A stretch of DNA of 64,000 bases from Patiria miniata (Eukaryota; Echinodermata; Asteroidea; Valvatida; Asterinidae), in the NCBI RefSeq assembly GCF_015706575.1, contig NW_024037055.1, positions 12,810,262 through 12,874,261 of the forward strand, in the 5' to 3' direction. A program made the translations under genes and the position numbers. Positions within the stretch are counted from its first letter, which is position 1. Every line of letters starts with the position of its first letter. Of this stretch, positions 33,822-45,254 are shown piece by piece. A model generated the notes under the pieces. The model was not told the origin of the DNA, searched no databases, and was given only the letters and a program-made list of their open reading frames with translations.

Positions 33822-35992
33822 AATAGTAGTGTTAGAATTTTTTTTTTTTTTGAGTACGGCAGAGCATGATTGGCTGTATGATAACTAATTTGAAGATGTT
33901 GAATAAACAGGGAATTTAGCCAAACCACCCCAACTCCATCAAAATCCATTGCCCCATTTTGGTGGATTTTGGGGTCCAGACATGCCAGAAGGCCTAGCAT
34001 GACTAAATATTGATGGAGTATGATGGACTTAGGCCTAATGGCCTCAACGTGAAGCAGTGCTAGGGGTATCCAATTGATTTTGCCTCAGCTTCCTGTACTG
34101 CTATTGTGATAAAAGCCATGTGTAGCAAGTCCATGAATGTCAACCAGTGCGTCAGTGGTGGATTCCATTATGTTCAGTTTTGTATTAGACGCACATTGAT
34201 TGATGGCTTTTGATGGAATTGGTCCAGTTCCTAGTAAAAGATACTAGGGAATTAGGGGTTAAGCTGACTTGTAAAAAGAATGGACTTGGTCTTTGTGTGA
34301 AGGCTAAACGATAACTGCAGTAATGCTTCACCTAGTGGGACGCAGTAATATTACTAATATTATTAGCCAGGATAATGCCTCTAATTTTTAAACTGATTGC
34401 GATGCCACCCAGAGCTTGTGTAAAACTAAAGCATACTATCAGTTAAACATCATGTGTAAATCTCATCAAATTTCCCATCGGTATAGTTTTTCCACAACAG
34501 GTCAAGGAAGTCCAGCACCACAATAAAAATGTACGTCGATCAGAAACAGTTGTATGATGCCTCAGCACCCACGTGAAACACACAAGAGCTTTCTTGCAAA
34601 TACAAGCTGGATGAGGGTATGCCGCACTGGGGAGAATTCCTTTCATTTTTTAAAAGCAATTGGATGCCACTCTTAAATTTTATAAAACTAAAGAAAGTTC
34701 ATGTGTTTAAATCTCATCAAGTTTCCATGTGTAGTTTGTCCATAACACGTGGAGGAAGTCCAGCACCACGTTCAAAAAGTATGCAGGGGTGTGAAATCTC
34801 AGCTTTAAAGCTGATTTCAGCAGTTTTTGTTGTGGATTTCAGCTTTTTTTCCCTCACTTGCTGTGTACTAAAGTATAGGAGATTTCTAAAGTTCAGCTTT
34901 TTTGCACCTTTTTGAACTGACTGAGTATGTCAATCGGAAACAGTCTTATGCCTCAGCCATGTCAGCACCCATGTGAAACACACATGCTGGAGAGCTTGCT
35001 TGCAATACAAGCCGGATGTGGTATGCCGGGGAGATCAATGCCTCTCATTTTAATTGCATAGCCACTCCTCGACTAGTGGATGCCAAAGAATCAGGGTGGC
35101 ATCATAAATGATCGGTCAATTTGCATGCAAGGTCTCCCACATTTCACGTGGATGCTGAGGCATAAGACTGTTTACAATCGATGTGCATTTTGAATGTGGT
35201 GCTGGACTTCCTCAAACTTGTTGTAGAAACCTACAAATAGAAGCTTAATGATAGATTTACACATGAACTTTAACAGATTTTCTCCTTTAGTTTTACCTTC
35301 AACGTGGCATCGCAATCACTTTCAAAATGAGATGATTTTCCCCAGCATACCCTGTCCAGCTTGTATGCAAGCAAGCTTTCCCGCATTGTGTTTCACATGA
35401 GCGCTGGGGCGTAATAATGTTTCTGATCAACGTACATTTTGAACGTGGTGCTGGACTTCTTCCACTTGTGGTGGAAAAAGTACACGTAGTATGCAAATTT
35501 GAAGAGATTTACACAAGATTTTTAACAGATTCTCTCCTTTATTTACATAAACGGTCTGGCTGGCATTGCAATCAGTATAAAAATGAGAGGCATTCTCTCC
35601 GATATACCCCATCCAGGTTGTTGTCAGCAAGGTTCCCCGCTTGTGTTTCACACGGCCTACTGACGGGCGCTATTTCTGATCGACATACATTTTAAATGTG
35701 ATGCTGGACTTCCTTGACTCGAAATGAAAAAACTACACATACCTGTTGAAGCTTGATGAGATTGAGACATGAACTATAACAGATTGTCTCCTTTAGTTTT
35801 ACAAAAGTTCATGGTGGCATCACAACTGGTTTAAAAATTAAAGGCATTTTCCCCGGCATTACCCCATCCTGCAACAAAGACCAAGTCAGCTCCCTTTTTA
35901 TTTCAACGTCTTCAAACTTAATTAGTTATCGTACAGCCAATCGTGCTCTGCCCTACTCAACAAAAAGAAAGAGAATTTCAAACACTACTTTT
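33822..35992. mobile_element. Long-TIR element with ~230-bp internal repeats
   Basis: Ends AGTAGTGTTAGAATT and AATTTCAAACACTACT open arms of about 90 bp that include GGCAGAGCATGATTGGCTGT and its inverse ACAGCCAATCGTGCTCTGCC. The interior carries units with GGAAGTCCAGCACCAC, ATCAGAAACAGT and CACGTGAAACACACA in direct orientation (from ~34443 and ~34690) and then in inverse orientation (from ~35100, ~35290, ~35560). No transposase. Confidence 0.7.
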
Positions 35993-36229
35993 ACAGTATT
36001 CCTCTCGATTAATATTTTTTTTCGATGTCTGTTATGACGATTGAATGCTTTTCCAACGATTTTGTTCAACAAAGCACCCCTCTAGCTATATAATGGAATG
36101 TCCATCTTGCAAAAAGTAAAACACAACTCCATGTATGGAGATTGGTGCGTGCGTCGCGCTTTCTCCGTGATGTTTGTTTCTGGATGCTTCAGCTCGGATA
36201 TTATCAGCATCCAGATTCCAACCGATGTT

Positions 36230-36790
36230 AAAGCTACAGTCCATCATTTGCAGCTATCCAAAAAGTAACTGACGTAATTATTGTTGAAAAACATACTTGG
36301 TTGAAAGATATTAAGGGGAATAAATTCCCTGTGATATTCTTCTTTCTGGCAAGCTGTCATTTTGAAGAAATCAATGAAAGATGGCCTTTCCATAAGACGC
36401 ACCGTTGGAAATTTCCATAAGCAGTTCGTTTTTTTTATTCAGCGAAGCGGGCGCAAGCGTGCGCGAGCGTTGGCACGACGCAAATGTGTTCGTGGTTCCT
36501 ATGATTTGTTTGATAGGTGCGCTACATCGCGTATCTGCAATCAGCTCAGTGAGAACGTGTCTCGGACGCTGAATTCAGGCCCAATTCAAAAAATGATTCA
36601 GCAACTTTTGATTTGAAATCGGGATCCTTGAATGCTGTTTTTCTCGGAATATACAGCTGAAGCTGAGCTGAAACTTCATCAGTTTAGCTGTTTAACACCC
36701 TTCTTTAGATTGTGAGCCAGCTTGTTGCTTCAAACGAACAAAATGCACAAATCACAAATGATGGATTGTACCTTTAAACAGAGTGTTCAA
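36230..36790 (+). repeat. Dispersed repeat R, copy 2 (most complete)
   Basis: Contains GTCCATCATTTGCAGCTATC at the left and CACAAATGATGGATTGTACC at the right, so the ends are inverses of each other (a TIR). Relatives at 14770-15010, 37565-38060 and 56225-56715. Confidence 0.7.
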
Positions 36791-36940
36791 ACTGGCCCAG
36801 CACACATTTATTCTCTGAATATTGAGGTCAACTAGGCCTGCTCCCAATTCGACTTATAATTGAACGCTTCATCAGAAACCTCTTTCAATCGCATGCATTA
36901 AGTTACACATTGCCAGGAATAAGCAAATATGATTGGATGC

Positions 36941-37427
36941 CAGAGTTGTAATGACTCGAGTCAATGACTCGACTCGAGTCTGACAACTTGGCGACTCGAC
37001 TTGAGTCCCAAATGATCCATTGACTCGACTCGAGTCACTGGGAGCAAATGATTCGACTAGAGCCCCTCATCAGATGACTATGTCACGCTTTCAAAAAATA
37101 ATTATATTTGTCTATAATCAGTTCAATTTTGTATGTTGCAATTTGGTTTTGATGTCGGCGTAAAATTATTCCTGACAGTTTATCTTCATAATTAACTGGC
37201 GCCTTGTGTTCGTTCTTGTATTCCATCATTTATTACATGGTGTTCGTGTGTTATCAGTGACTCGAATTAACTTAAGCATAAAGTTGACTTGGTTCGACTT
37301 GACTCGAGAACACACTGTGACTCGAATCGACCTTCTTGACCTAATGACTCGACTCGACCCGAGTCACTTCCTTAAAATGACTTGAATCAACTCGAGTCAC
37401 AAAATTCAGTGACTCGTTGCAACTCTG
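36941..37427. mobile_element. hAT-like element rich in GACTCGAGTC
   Basis: Ends CAGAGTTGTAATGACTCG and CGAGTCACT-containing right arm ending TTGCAACTCTG. Flanks TTGGATGC and GTGGATGT are an imperfect 8-bp duplication. About fifteen GACTCGA/TCGAGTC motifs occur in the subterminal zones. Non-autonomous. Confidence 0.68.
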
Positions 37428-37444
37428 GTGGATGTACAGAAATA

Positions 37445-38530
37445 CAAAGTAGATTGTGTATCATTAATTATTTGTTTTCTACCTTTTGATTGGTAGATAT
37501 TGATGGTGCAGTCTTTTGGGTTGTTGATGGGTACGTGTCCAGAGCCAGATGCATGTATCTGTTGCATTAAAGGTAGGGTAAATCATTTGTCATTTTGCAT
37601 TTTATTTCGAACACCAAAAGTACTCAAATTCTAAGACAGGTGTTTAAAAACTAACCTGATGAAGCTCTGTGAATACGACGTCGGTTTCAATTCAAAAGTT
37701 GCCACGTCATGTTTTGAATTGCACCCAAAATCAGCATCCAGGACACATTCTCATTCAGCTGATAGCAGCTACGCAGTGTCACGTACTGAGCTAACGAATC
37801 AATAGCAACCGCGCGCCTGTGTGCCTCGTGTCAACTCTTGTGTGTGCACCCATTCAGGGATTTGCCAAATTACGAACCAACTACTAACTGAAATTTCCAA
37901 AAATGCGACACTTGACGCATCATGTTTTTTTTATTGTTTTCTTCACAATGACAGCATGCCAGAAAGAATAATTTCACTAGTTTGCTATCTTTAAACCAAG
38001 TAAGGTTTTCAACAATAATTTTGTCAGTTTACCTTTTGGATAGCTGCAATAAGGCATTTCACGGTAATATGCGCCATCTTGTTTGCGGGGCAAAAAGAAC
38101 ATAGGTTGCTAGATGCGCGCGCATTTTGGAATGAACGCATAATGACTTGGAAGCACCAAACTTTTCCATTGACGATACGTACAAAGCAATGCGTGTAAAA
38201 TTGCCCCGCAGGCAAGATGGCGCATATTACCGTGAAACACCTGATTGAGCTACATGTACATGTACCAGTACCTTTAAAGCTGACTGTCACCATTGATTGA
38301 CAGAGCTCTGCAAATGGTATCATGCCTGAAAAATGGGAATAAAATGTCTGTCATTACACAACGTCAAAATCCCCTTTGACCATCTGATTGGTGGTCATTG
38401 ATCACATGACTTCATCCCAACCCAAGGCCTGGCCACACCACAAAAACAGAAGTTTCATCCAGTGGTAAATAGAAGTTCCACTGCATGGTCACACTATTGT
38501 ACTCTATAGACTGGCAATGACTAGTGCACG
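37445..38530 (-). repeat. Inverted copy of repeat M, interrupted by repeat R (copy 3)
   Basis: 37445-37495 and 38330-38480 are the two parts of 10690-10965 in reverse. Between them lies an R copy (37565-38060, reverse) whose ends GGGTAAATCATTTGTCATTTTGC and TTTTGGATAGCTGCAAT correspond to the R termini. Confidence 0.6.
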
Positions 38531-38954
38531 TCTGTACAATCCGAGGGACTGTGAGTGATCCGAAGGCCGAGGGATATAGGACCCTCTTCTGGTCACTCAC
38601 AGGCCCAAGGGGGGCATTGACATGCACTAGTGAGTGACCAAATTATGCCACATGAGTTTTATAACACACCACTGTCCAAAATATAAAATAAGAGTTTTTA
38701 ATTTGAACTGTTTTAATGCAACAATTAACTCACTCGGAGTTAAACCAACTGGTTCTATTCAGAACGACACAACTCACAAAGATATCATTCCCATGGTGTT
38801 ACAAACCTCCCATTCATTGATCATGTGCACAATGCTCACCATGCAAACCTACGGTCTCATTTGACTCATAAGCAATTCAACAATAAGCAATTAAACGCAA
38901 TACGTGGAAGTTGAAACAGAGGGTAATGTAACCAGTCAAAACATTTGAATATAG

Positions 38955-39135
38955 TGCCCTGTCTGGCACTGTACTCTGGAAATTACGCATACGTGATGTC
39001 TTGATGCGCACCTAGTTCTGCTGACGCAAATGTCATTAATTAATAATTAATAATACTAGTCTATATTAGTGAACCACACATGGCTGGGTTTCAGCCATCC
39101 ATGATAAAGAACCAGCAAGAGATGTGTTATAATGA
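38955..39135 (+). repeat. Direct repeat, copy 1 of 2
   Basis: Matches 40847-41012: ACTCTGGAAATTACGC, GATGTCT.GA.GCGC, GCTGACGCAA, GGATAAAGAAC. Flanks the 39139-40120 element. Confidence 0.65.
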
Positions 39136-39138
39136 TTA

Positions 39139-40120
39139 GGCAAACAAAAAAAAGTTCTGCTTTCGATTACATGCCTTTTAAAAATAGGGTCGGTCAGTCG
39201 AAAAAAATTGTTTTGCCAATTTTTTTTATGCAGTTTGAATGGGGTATGCAATTATATGTGACGTTTTAGCCTGAACTATTTCCATTGCACTTCGAAAGCT
39301 ATATACGAAATGGCAAAAAGTGAATAAAACCTACCTTTAATTATTGTTAAAATATTTAAGATCGATAATTTCAAAAAATAATGGAAAATTCAGGTCGTTC
39401 GCACCATATGCACAACGCTAGTCAAAACACGGGGAGCTGGCCAAAACCCCTAGGTGTGTGATGTGTGGCGAGCAGCGCACCATGGGCTGACAGACCTGTT
39501 TTTTCGGTCAAAAATTTCGGGAAACACGCAGCATGTATCACTTATGTACGAGTAGTGCGATCTCAAAATGAACTCTTGAACACAGAAAATACATACGCAG
39601 ACAAGCTAAGATCAATTCTGTAAATTAACTTGCAAAAATGTTCTCTCTCCATCGGTGTTTTCTTGGCATTTTTACGATGTCGAATCCGACCAGTTGACAG
39701 TGGCCTGCACTGCTAGCGCGCTATCGGTCGCATAGCTATGGACTAGTTACCGCATTTTCATCATGTCTTCTAAATTGGCCCCTGCGCAGCGGCGGGAACC
39801 AGTTGTCGCCACATGATTATAGTCACCATGACATCGAATTGCGAATGGTTATATCGCGAAGCGAATTTGTAAAAATAACGGAGGTTTCTTTTGAAAAAAA
39901 GCGAATGTAAGTAAGAAAACAAATAGATACAAGCATTTTTTGATGGAAAAGGGTTGATGAGAGGTATTTTGTGAAGACAGAAAAGACAACAAGATTACAT
40001 TTTTATTTATTCAATCTCTTTTGTTTTGTTTTTGAATTGCCGATAAAATGTTTACGGTCGCAGCCTAAAAATAGGGTCGGTCAAGTAACGAGAAGCAGAA
40101 CTATTTTTTTTTTTTTGGCC
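39139..40120. mobile_element. TIR element with TTA duplication (PIF/Harbinger-like?)
   Basis: GGCAAACAAAAAAAAGTTCT at the left and AGCAGAACTATTTTTT...GGCC at the right are inverted; TTA lies directly outside both ends. AAAATAGGGTCGGTCA occurs at both sides. A 3-bp TWA duplication suggests PIF/Harbinger. No transposase visible. Confidence 0.6.
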
Positions 40121-40439
40121 TTATTACTATACCTCATAAATATTCATCAGGTAACTGCAGCATTTCATTGGTCAATTCCAGCAACTCAACCATATGAAAG
40201 TTTTTACTATTTCCCCGCGTGTTTGTGCGCGCGTAAAAATCAGGGAGGTACTATCACATACCTGGGTCACAGCCTTATATTTGTTCCAGAACTGTGTTAT
40301 CTCTTTACCAACGATGCATACGCTTTACATGCGTACCGTGGAGATCACAGTACAAGTAAGGAAGGTTGTGCCAGTCTGTTACATGTACATATGACATACA
40401 TCAAAATGGTGACCGGTGGGGCTGACTTATTATGACGAC

Positions 40440-40498
40440 TTATGTGGTGGCCGCCACTTATTTTCTGGCGGCCGCCACATATAAGTGGCGGCGACTGT
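40440..40498. repeat. Short GC-rich palindrome
   Basis: GTGGTGGCCGCCACTTAT and CTGGCGGCCGCCACATATAA with AGTGGCGGC following: nested inverted repeats able to form a cruciform. Confidence 0.6.
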
Positions 40499-40846
40499 AC
40501 AAACAAAATATTTTCACACGCACCAAAAAAATATATTCACACTCATTGAGTGGCACTATCCGTCTTCCGTATGTGCGCGTCCCTCAGTTGCAGATGCTTT
40601 TCGCCGTGACGCTTTTTGAACCGCCATGACGTGCTTAAGTTGTTTGCGTATCTTCTACTTGCGCTTTGCATTTAGAGTACGCTTTAAAATTCAATCCATC
40701 TTTTTTGATTGTGTTCTTCAAACACGCAAATAAAATCAAAATGTCTGCACCCAGAGCGGCTTCAAAGCATCTCCACACGCAAAAATGAGGAGTTACATGT
40801 AGCGCTCTTGTAATTTAATATACATGTAGCTCTATGCACTAGGCTT

Positions 40847-41012
40847 TACTCTGGAAATTACGCGCGTGCGATGTCTCGAAGCGCGTCTAGCATGTCTAGT
40901 TCACGCTGACGCAAGTTTCACACACTAGCCTATAGATCTTAGTGAAACACACGTGACCGCGTTTCAGCCAACCAGGATAAAGAACAAGCAGGAGGTGTTG
41001 TAAATGTATATA
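40847..41012 (+). repeat. Direct repeat, copy 2 of 2
   Basis: Second copy of 38955-39135, more CpG-rich (TTACGCGCGTGCGATGTC). Confidence 0.65.
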
Positions 41013-41062
41013 TAGCCATGTTCATGGGTCCAGTCATGGCTGTGTTGTGGTTTATCATGTTT

Positions 41063-41159
41063 ATTGTGTGCTTGTGCCGATCAACCAATCAGATTATTCC
41101 TCAATTATTCGACATGTTCGAAGAATAATCTGATTGGCTGATCGGCACAAGCACACAAT
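41063..41159. repeat. 37-bp hairpin with 23-nt loop
   Basis: ATTGTGTGCTTGTGCCGATC... (41063-41099) pairs with 41123-41159 with a single mismatch. Size and perfection resemble a short MITE or a small-RNA hairpin precursor. Confidence 0.8.
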
Positions 41160-41529
41160 ACAGCCGTGCATGACAGTACAGCGGCACTGGACAGTTTTTC
41201 TGAAGAAGCCACTGAAATCATCAACATTTTTCATATTTTAGTAATTTTTATTCTGTTTCAAGTCAATCATTGGCTTCGTGAATGACATGACTGAGTGCAA
41301 ACTATGACGTATGTTTAATGGAATCTGGTTGGGATAATACAAAATAAGGGGAAAAAATAACCATTTTGTGGAGGCCATCTTTTTAGGGTGTCTTACAATC
41401 TCACATAAATTTAAGACGTAGTTTTGTCTCCAGCGTTACATGTGAATTCCTGATGAGCATGTCAGCTGGAGCTACATGTACTTAAGCTAGGCCGGCCCCA
41501 AGAAAGAGCTACTGACAGGATTGAGGTTG

Positions 41530-41995
41530 TCAGGTTGTGTTTTTACGGGCCCCTCAGCTTTAGCTTAGCCCCATAAATGTGGCCAATTTATTGGACTACC
41601 TCCGTCAATATAGGCCACACCCGCATAATATACCCAAACATTTAGGACTAGTAATAATTGGATTTTCGCATTCAAACTTTGTTTGTAGTTTATTTCATCC
41701 TCTTTAGCAATATGCAATGGACAAGAAGTATCTGCTTGCTCAGATGTCTACTTTTCGTGTAATTTCCAGGCTCATTTGCACTCATTTTTATATCTTTAGT
41801 CAAGGCACACGTGGCAACCCAGACCTGCCATGTCCACTCCGTGGTCTTTTTTTGTGCTAGCATTGGACCTTACGTGTGCATTGCGCGTGATCTTTTCGAT
41901 GTTGGAATTTAGATACAAACGTGTGCAAACAAGCTTGGAAATTACATGCAAAGTAGACATATGAGAAAGCAGATACTTCTTTTGCATTGCTAGTA
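41530..41995 (-). repeat. Dispersed repeat with internal foldback
   Basis: The left part is the inverse of 33470-33700. AGAAGTATCTGCTTGCTCAG (41726-) and GAAAGCAGATACTTCT (41970-) plus TGTAATTTCCA / TGGAAATTACA-like arms make a second foldback of about 260 bp. Confidence 0.55.
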
Positions 41996-42956
41996 AGGGT
42001 GTGTGTGCTTCTAACACGTAAATAAACTACAAAGTCTACTCTCAGCTCAGTCTGTTATAGTTTCTACTAAATTAGAGTCAAGGGTGTTTTTTATCATTCA
42101 AAAATCGGACTTCAGAAAGAATTTCCATACCTGGACATCACTTGACTTTAGAAAAAATTCTAATTGTTTTCTTAATAGGAAATGCTTCAATATTTTCCTA
42201 GCCCAGGTGGACTCCCTTATTACCGCAGTCGTAATAATCACATTCATCCCAATCCACACTCCACAGACTGGCCACTTGCACAAAAACAGAAGTTTAATGC
42301 AGTGGTAAATTTTGTTCCACTGCACGGTCACACTATTTATTACGCTGGTCAGTTTATAATGTAGGCATTGCGAAGTCTTGAAAAAATGTTTGTACTTGAT
42401 GTGACGTGCAGGAAATAATGCATGAGGGCATAGGGCATGCAGTCTTCAAAATACGCATCATGTAGGCCCTTCAGGCTGGAGCACGGCTGCATTGGTCAAG
42501 GACAATAAATTATGGTAACAGCAATTATTCAGGTCCCACCAACACTAACCAATCACAATTGTTCTACTTGGCCTTATACATGTACATGTACACGTAACTG
42601 GTACCCCAAAATTGTTTCTTGTTTAAATTTCTAAAGTACATGTATATTTCTTTTTGGAAAGAATGTTCCTTCAGTAGTCTGGTTGCTTGCCTTGAGAAAA
42701 TGTGTAGAAACAGAGATGCTAGGTACTAGATGTTTCTTTTGACACAGTTAATTGATGCAGCTGCAGTACTAAAGGGATGTTGGACTGGTTCCGTGTGCCA
42801 GTCTATTTTCTTGTATTGCATACATGTGCGTTTCTACTATCTTAAGGTTTGGGATTATCATACACAGTATTGAGAGTCCCAAATCTTCAGACTACGATGG
42901 GTGGGCCAATGCAGCTGAAGTTTGGACAATCTATACATATGTTGCGATGGTATACA

Positions 42957-43117
42957 AATATTGAGTGGCTCAGCGTGGAATGGGAGGAATATTATCGCGA
43001 GGTAAAATCTGGACTTTTCCATTTCACGAGGCGAAGCCGAGTGAACTTGAAAAGTCTAGATTTTACCGAGCGATAATATTCCTCCCATTTCACAATTTAA
43101 AGCCACTCAATATTTGT
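42957..43117. repeat. Long hairpin (~65-bp arms)
   Basis: AATATTGAGTGGCT at the left and AGCCACTCAATATT at the right; arms include GGGAGGAATATTATCGC / GCGATAATATTCCTCCC and AAAATCT.GACTTTTC / GAAAAGTCTAGATTTT. Flanked by related GAGAGTCCCAAATCTTCAGA sequences at 42880, 43540 and 45070. Confidence 0.75.
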
Positions 43118-43119
43118 TT

Positions 43120-44162
43120 TATATAACTTACATATAGATCCTTGTCATTTGATATATTTGAACTTTTTTTTAATACAAAACTGAAGGAAAATCTATTTCT
43201 CTCTTCAAAACCACACCATCACGAAAATGTTTGAACCTAACGCTGTAGCGCTGGCTCTTGGAACAATACGCGCTACGCGAAACGCTGAACGCACACACCA
43301 GCATTCATTTGCACACAAATACCGCGTCATGATCCTAACTGTTGAATAGTATTTCCCATTCCCCATGGGCGGATAGTACTTTTTGAGCCGCGGTGTGAAT
43401 GGGAGCAATAACGAATGTCATGCGATGTGAGTTCCACCAATCAAATGACTAGGATCTGTATGTCAGTTATATAATCCCAACTATAAGCTGCACTGTGTTA
43501 AACTATCCTTAGATTTGGGATTGTCATACACAGTATTAAGAGTCCCCAATTTTCAGACTAGGATGATGGGTACAGATTAAGTTTTAGCCGCAATTCCTTT
43601 TTTTTTATCTGTTCTTTTTTTCCGGCTTAAAAAAAAAAACACTGGAAAAAGAGAAGAAAAACTGTGGAAATGCGTTGATTTTTACCTCGTTAGTGCTCTC
43701 GAGTTGAGTACAGGCCTTGGGCACGCATGGCACAATGTTGTTCGTTGAAGTCAGGTAGTCTTAAAAACAAGTCTATTGTTGTTGCCAAGCCTGCATGCGA
43801 TACAGGTGGCCAACGAACTTGAACTCAGTATACAACGGAGCACGCGTCGAAATCAAGTCTATCATTTCAGTTATCCGTGGTTTCCGAGCGCAGTGATATA
43901 CATGTATGTGAATACAAAAAACGCCGGGTACCAACCATGTTTTCGTCACGTCATGTACACTGTACACTGACAGTGTTGTGGAATGGTGCATTTTTCGTCT
44001 AGAAAACGTTGGAAATTCGGGTAGGCCAAATAAAAAATAGGAATATGGAAAAATTCAAAGTGATTGAACGAACCGACAGCTTAGACACGTTAGAGTTAAA
44101 GGCCACAGAAGCAAAAATAAAAAATAAATGGAAATGGGTTTAGCTACAAGAGAAAGATGACA
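43120..44162. other. No recognisable gene
   Basis: No domain or strong exon. A second TTTGGGATTGTCATACACAG-type copy lies at 43513-43570, related to 42848-42905. Confidence 0.35.
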
Positions 44163-44170
44163 GCGGGGAC

Positions 44171-44442
44171 CATGGGCGTCGCGAGGGGGGGGCAAGGGGG
44201 GGCACTTGCCCCCCCCTGGAAAAGCCTAAAAAAAAATAAAAAAAAAAAAAAAGAAAGGAAAAAAAAGAAAGAAAAAGAGGCGCGAAGACAAAGTGGTGTA
44301 AATTTAATGAGTTGGGGGGGGGGGCAAAATGTCCCTGCCCCCCTCTAAAACTGATAAATCGAGAATGTGTTGAGAAATACAAACATTTTTTGGCAAAAAA
44401 AATTTTTGCCCCCCTCTAGAAAAAATCCTGGCGACGCCCATG
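44171..44442. mobile_element. 272-bp hAT-like MITE with perfect 8-bp target duplication
   Basis: Ends CATGGGCGTCGCGAGG and CCTGGCGACGCCCATG; GCGGGGAC directly outside both ends (44163-44170 and 44443-44450). G-, C- and A-runs inside. Size and 8-bp duplication fit a hAT MITE. Confidence 0.85.
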
Positions 44443-44450
44443 GCGGGGAC

Positions 44451-45220
44451 TTTGTGTCAGAGTGGCTTTTTCACAAAAAATAGAATTCCGTTTTTTTCAA
44501 GCAGCTGTTCCGGTTTTTTCAATCAGACCCTGTTCCCTGTTTTTTTCAAGCAGACCCTGTAGCATCTCTGGTTGGGACCATCCCAACATATGTTGGGACC
44601 AAAAGCCAAATTGGGGTGTAACATATATATGCGAATTAAGCCTATCAATAAAACAAACAGTTTTTAAAGCTTATCAGAATCAAAAGAATTTTCGTGAACC
44701 CCCTTTGAGACGTGTTTCATACCCATGAACATGAATATAATGCCAATACTGGCCAATCAAGTTGTCAAGCTCCATGCTTCTACTGTGACCAATTTTGTTG
44801 TTCCACTGAGCCCGATGACTGGAACCTGGAAATAAATTTTGAGATTATTTCTTCTTTTATTTTCAAAGTTTAAAAACTTTTCAAGTGTATGTACAAATTG
44901 TTTCTCACAATCCACGCTTTAATTTATTAATAGATGAATTATACAATGATCAATTTTAAAATACTTTAAAGCATGACTGGCTCACTGCCCCTATTGGTTT
45001 ATGCATGAACTGTATTGGTTGGTTGTTTTCTGTACCCTTGGTGCAATGTGAATGTCAATCAGGTTTATTGAGAGTCCCAAATGCTCAGACTATAGGCTTG
45101 CCCTGCCATTTGCCTTGTCAGTGGTCGTGGGTGCGTTCACAAATCTGTTAAAATATTCCAAAGTTAATCCACCAAAGAATGAAACGTGACACAGTTTTTT
45201 CCTTAATCATTGACAAACAG
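44451..45220. other. No recognisable gene
   Basis: Intergenic sequence before the repeat exon. TTGACAAACAG near 45220 is a possible splice acceptor for that exon; GTTTTTTTCAAGCAG is repeated near 44490-44560. Confidence 0.35.
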
Positions 45221-45254
45221 GACTGCCAATTGTGGGCCGGTGATCCAAAGAACC

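Noticed and set aside
33470..41760. One 8-kb transposon bounded by the inverted repeats at 33470 and 41760
   Set aside because: The arms are only moderately similar, no target duplication was seen and no transposase frame lies between; two dispersed copies are simpler.
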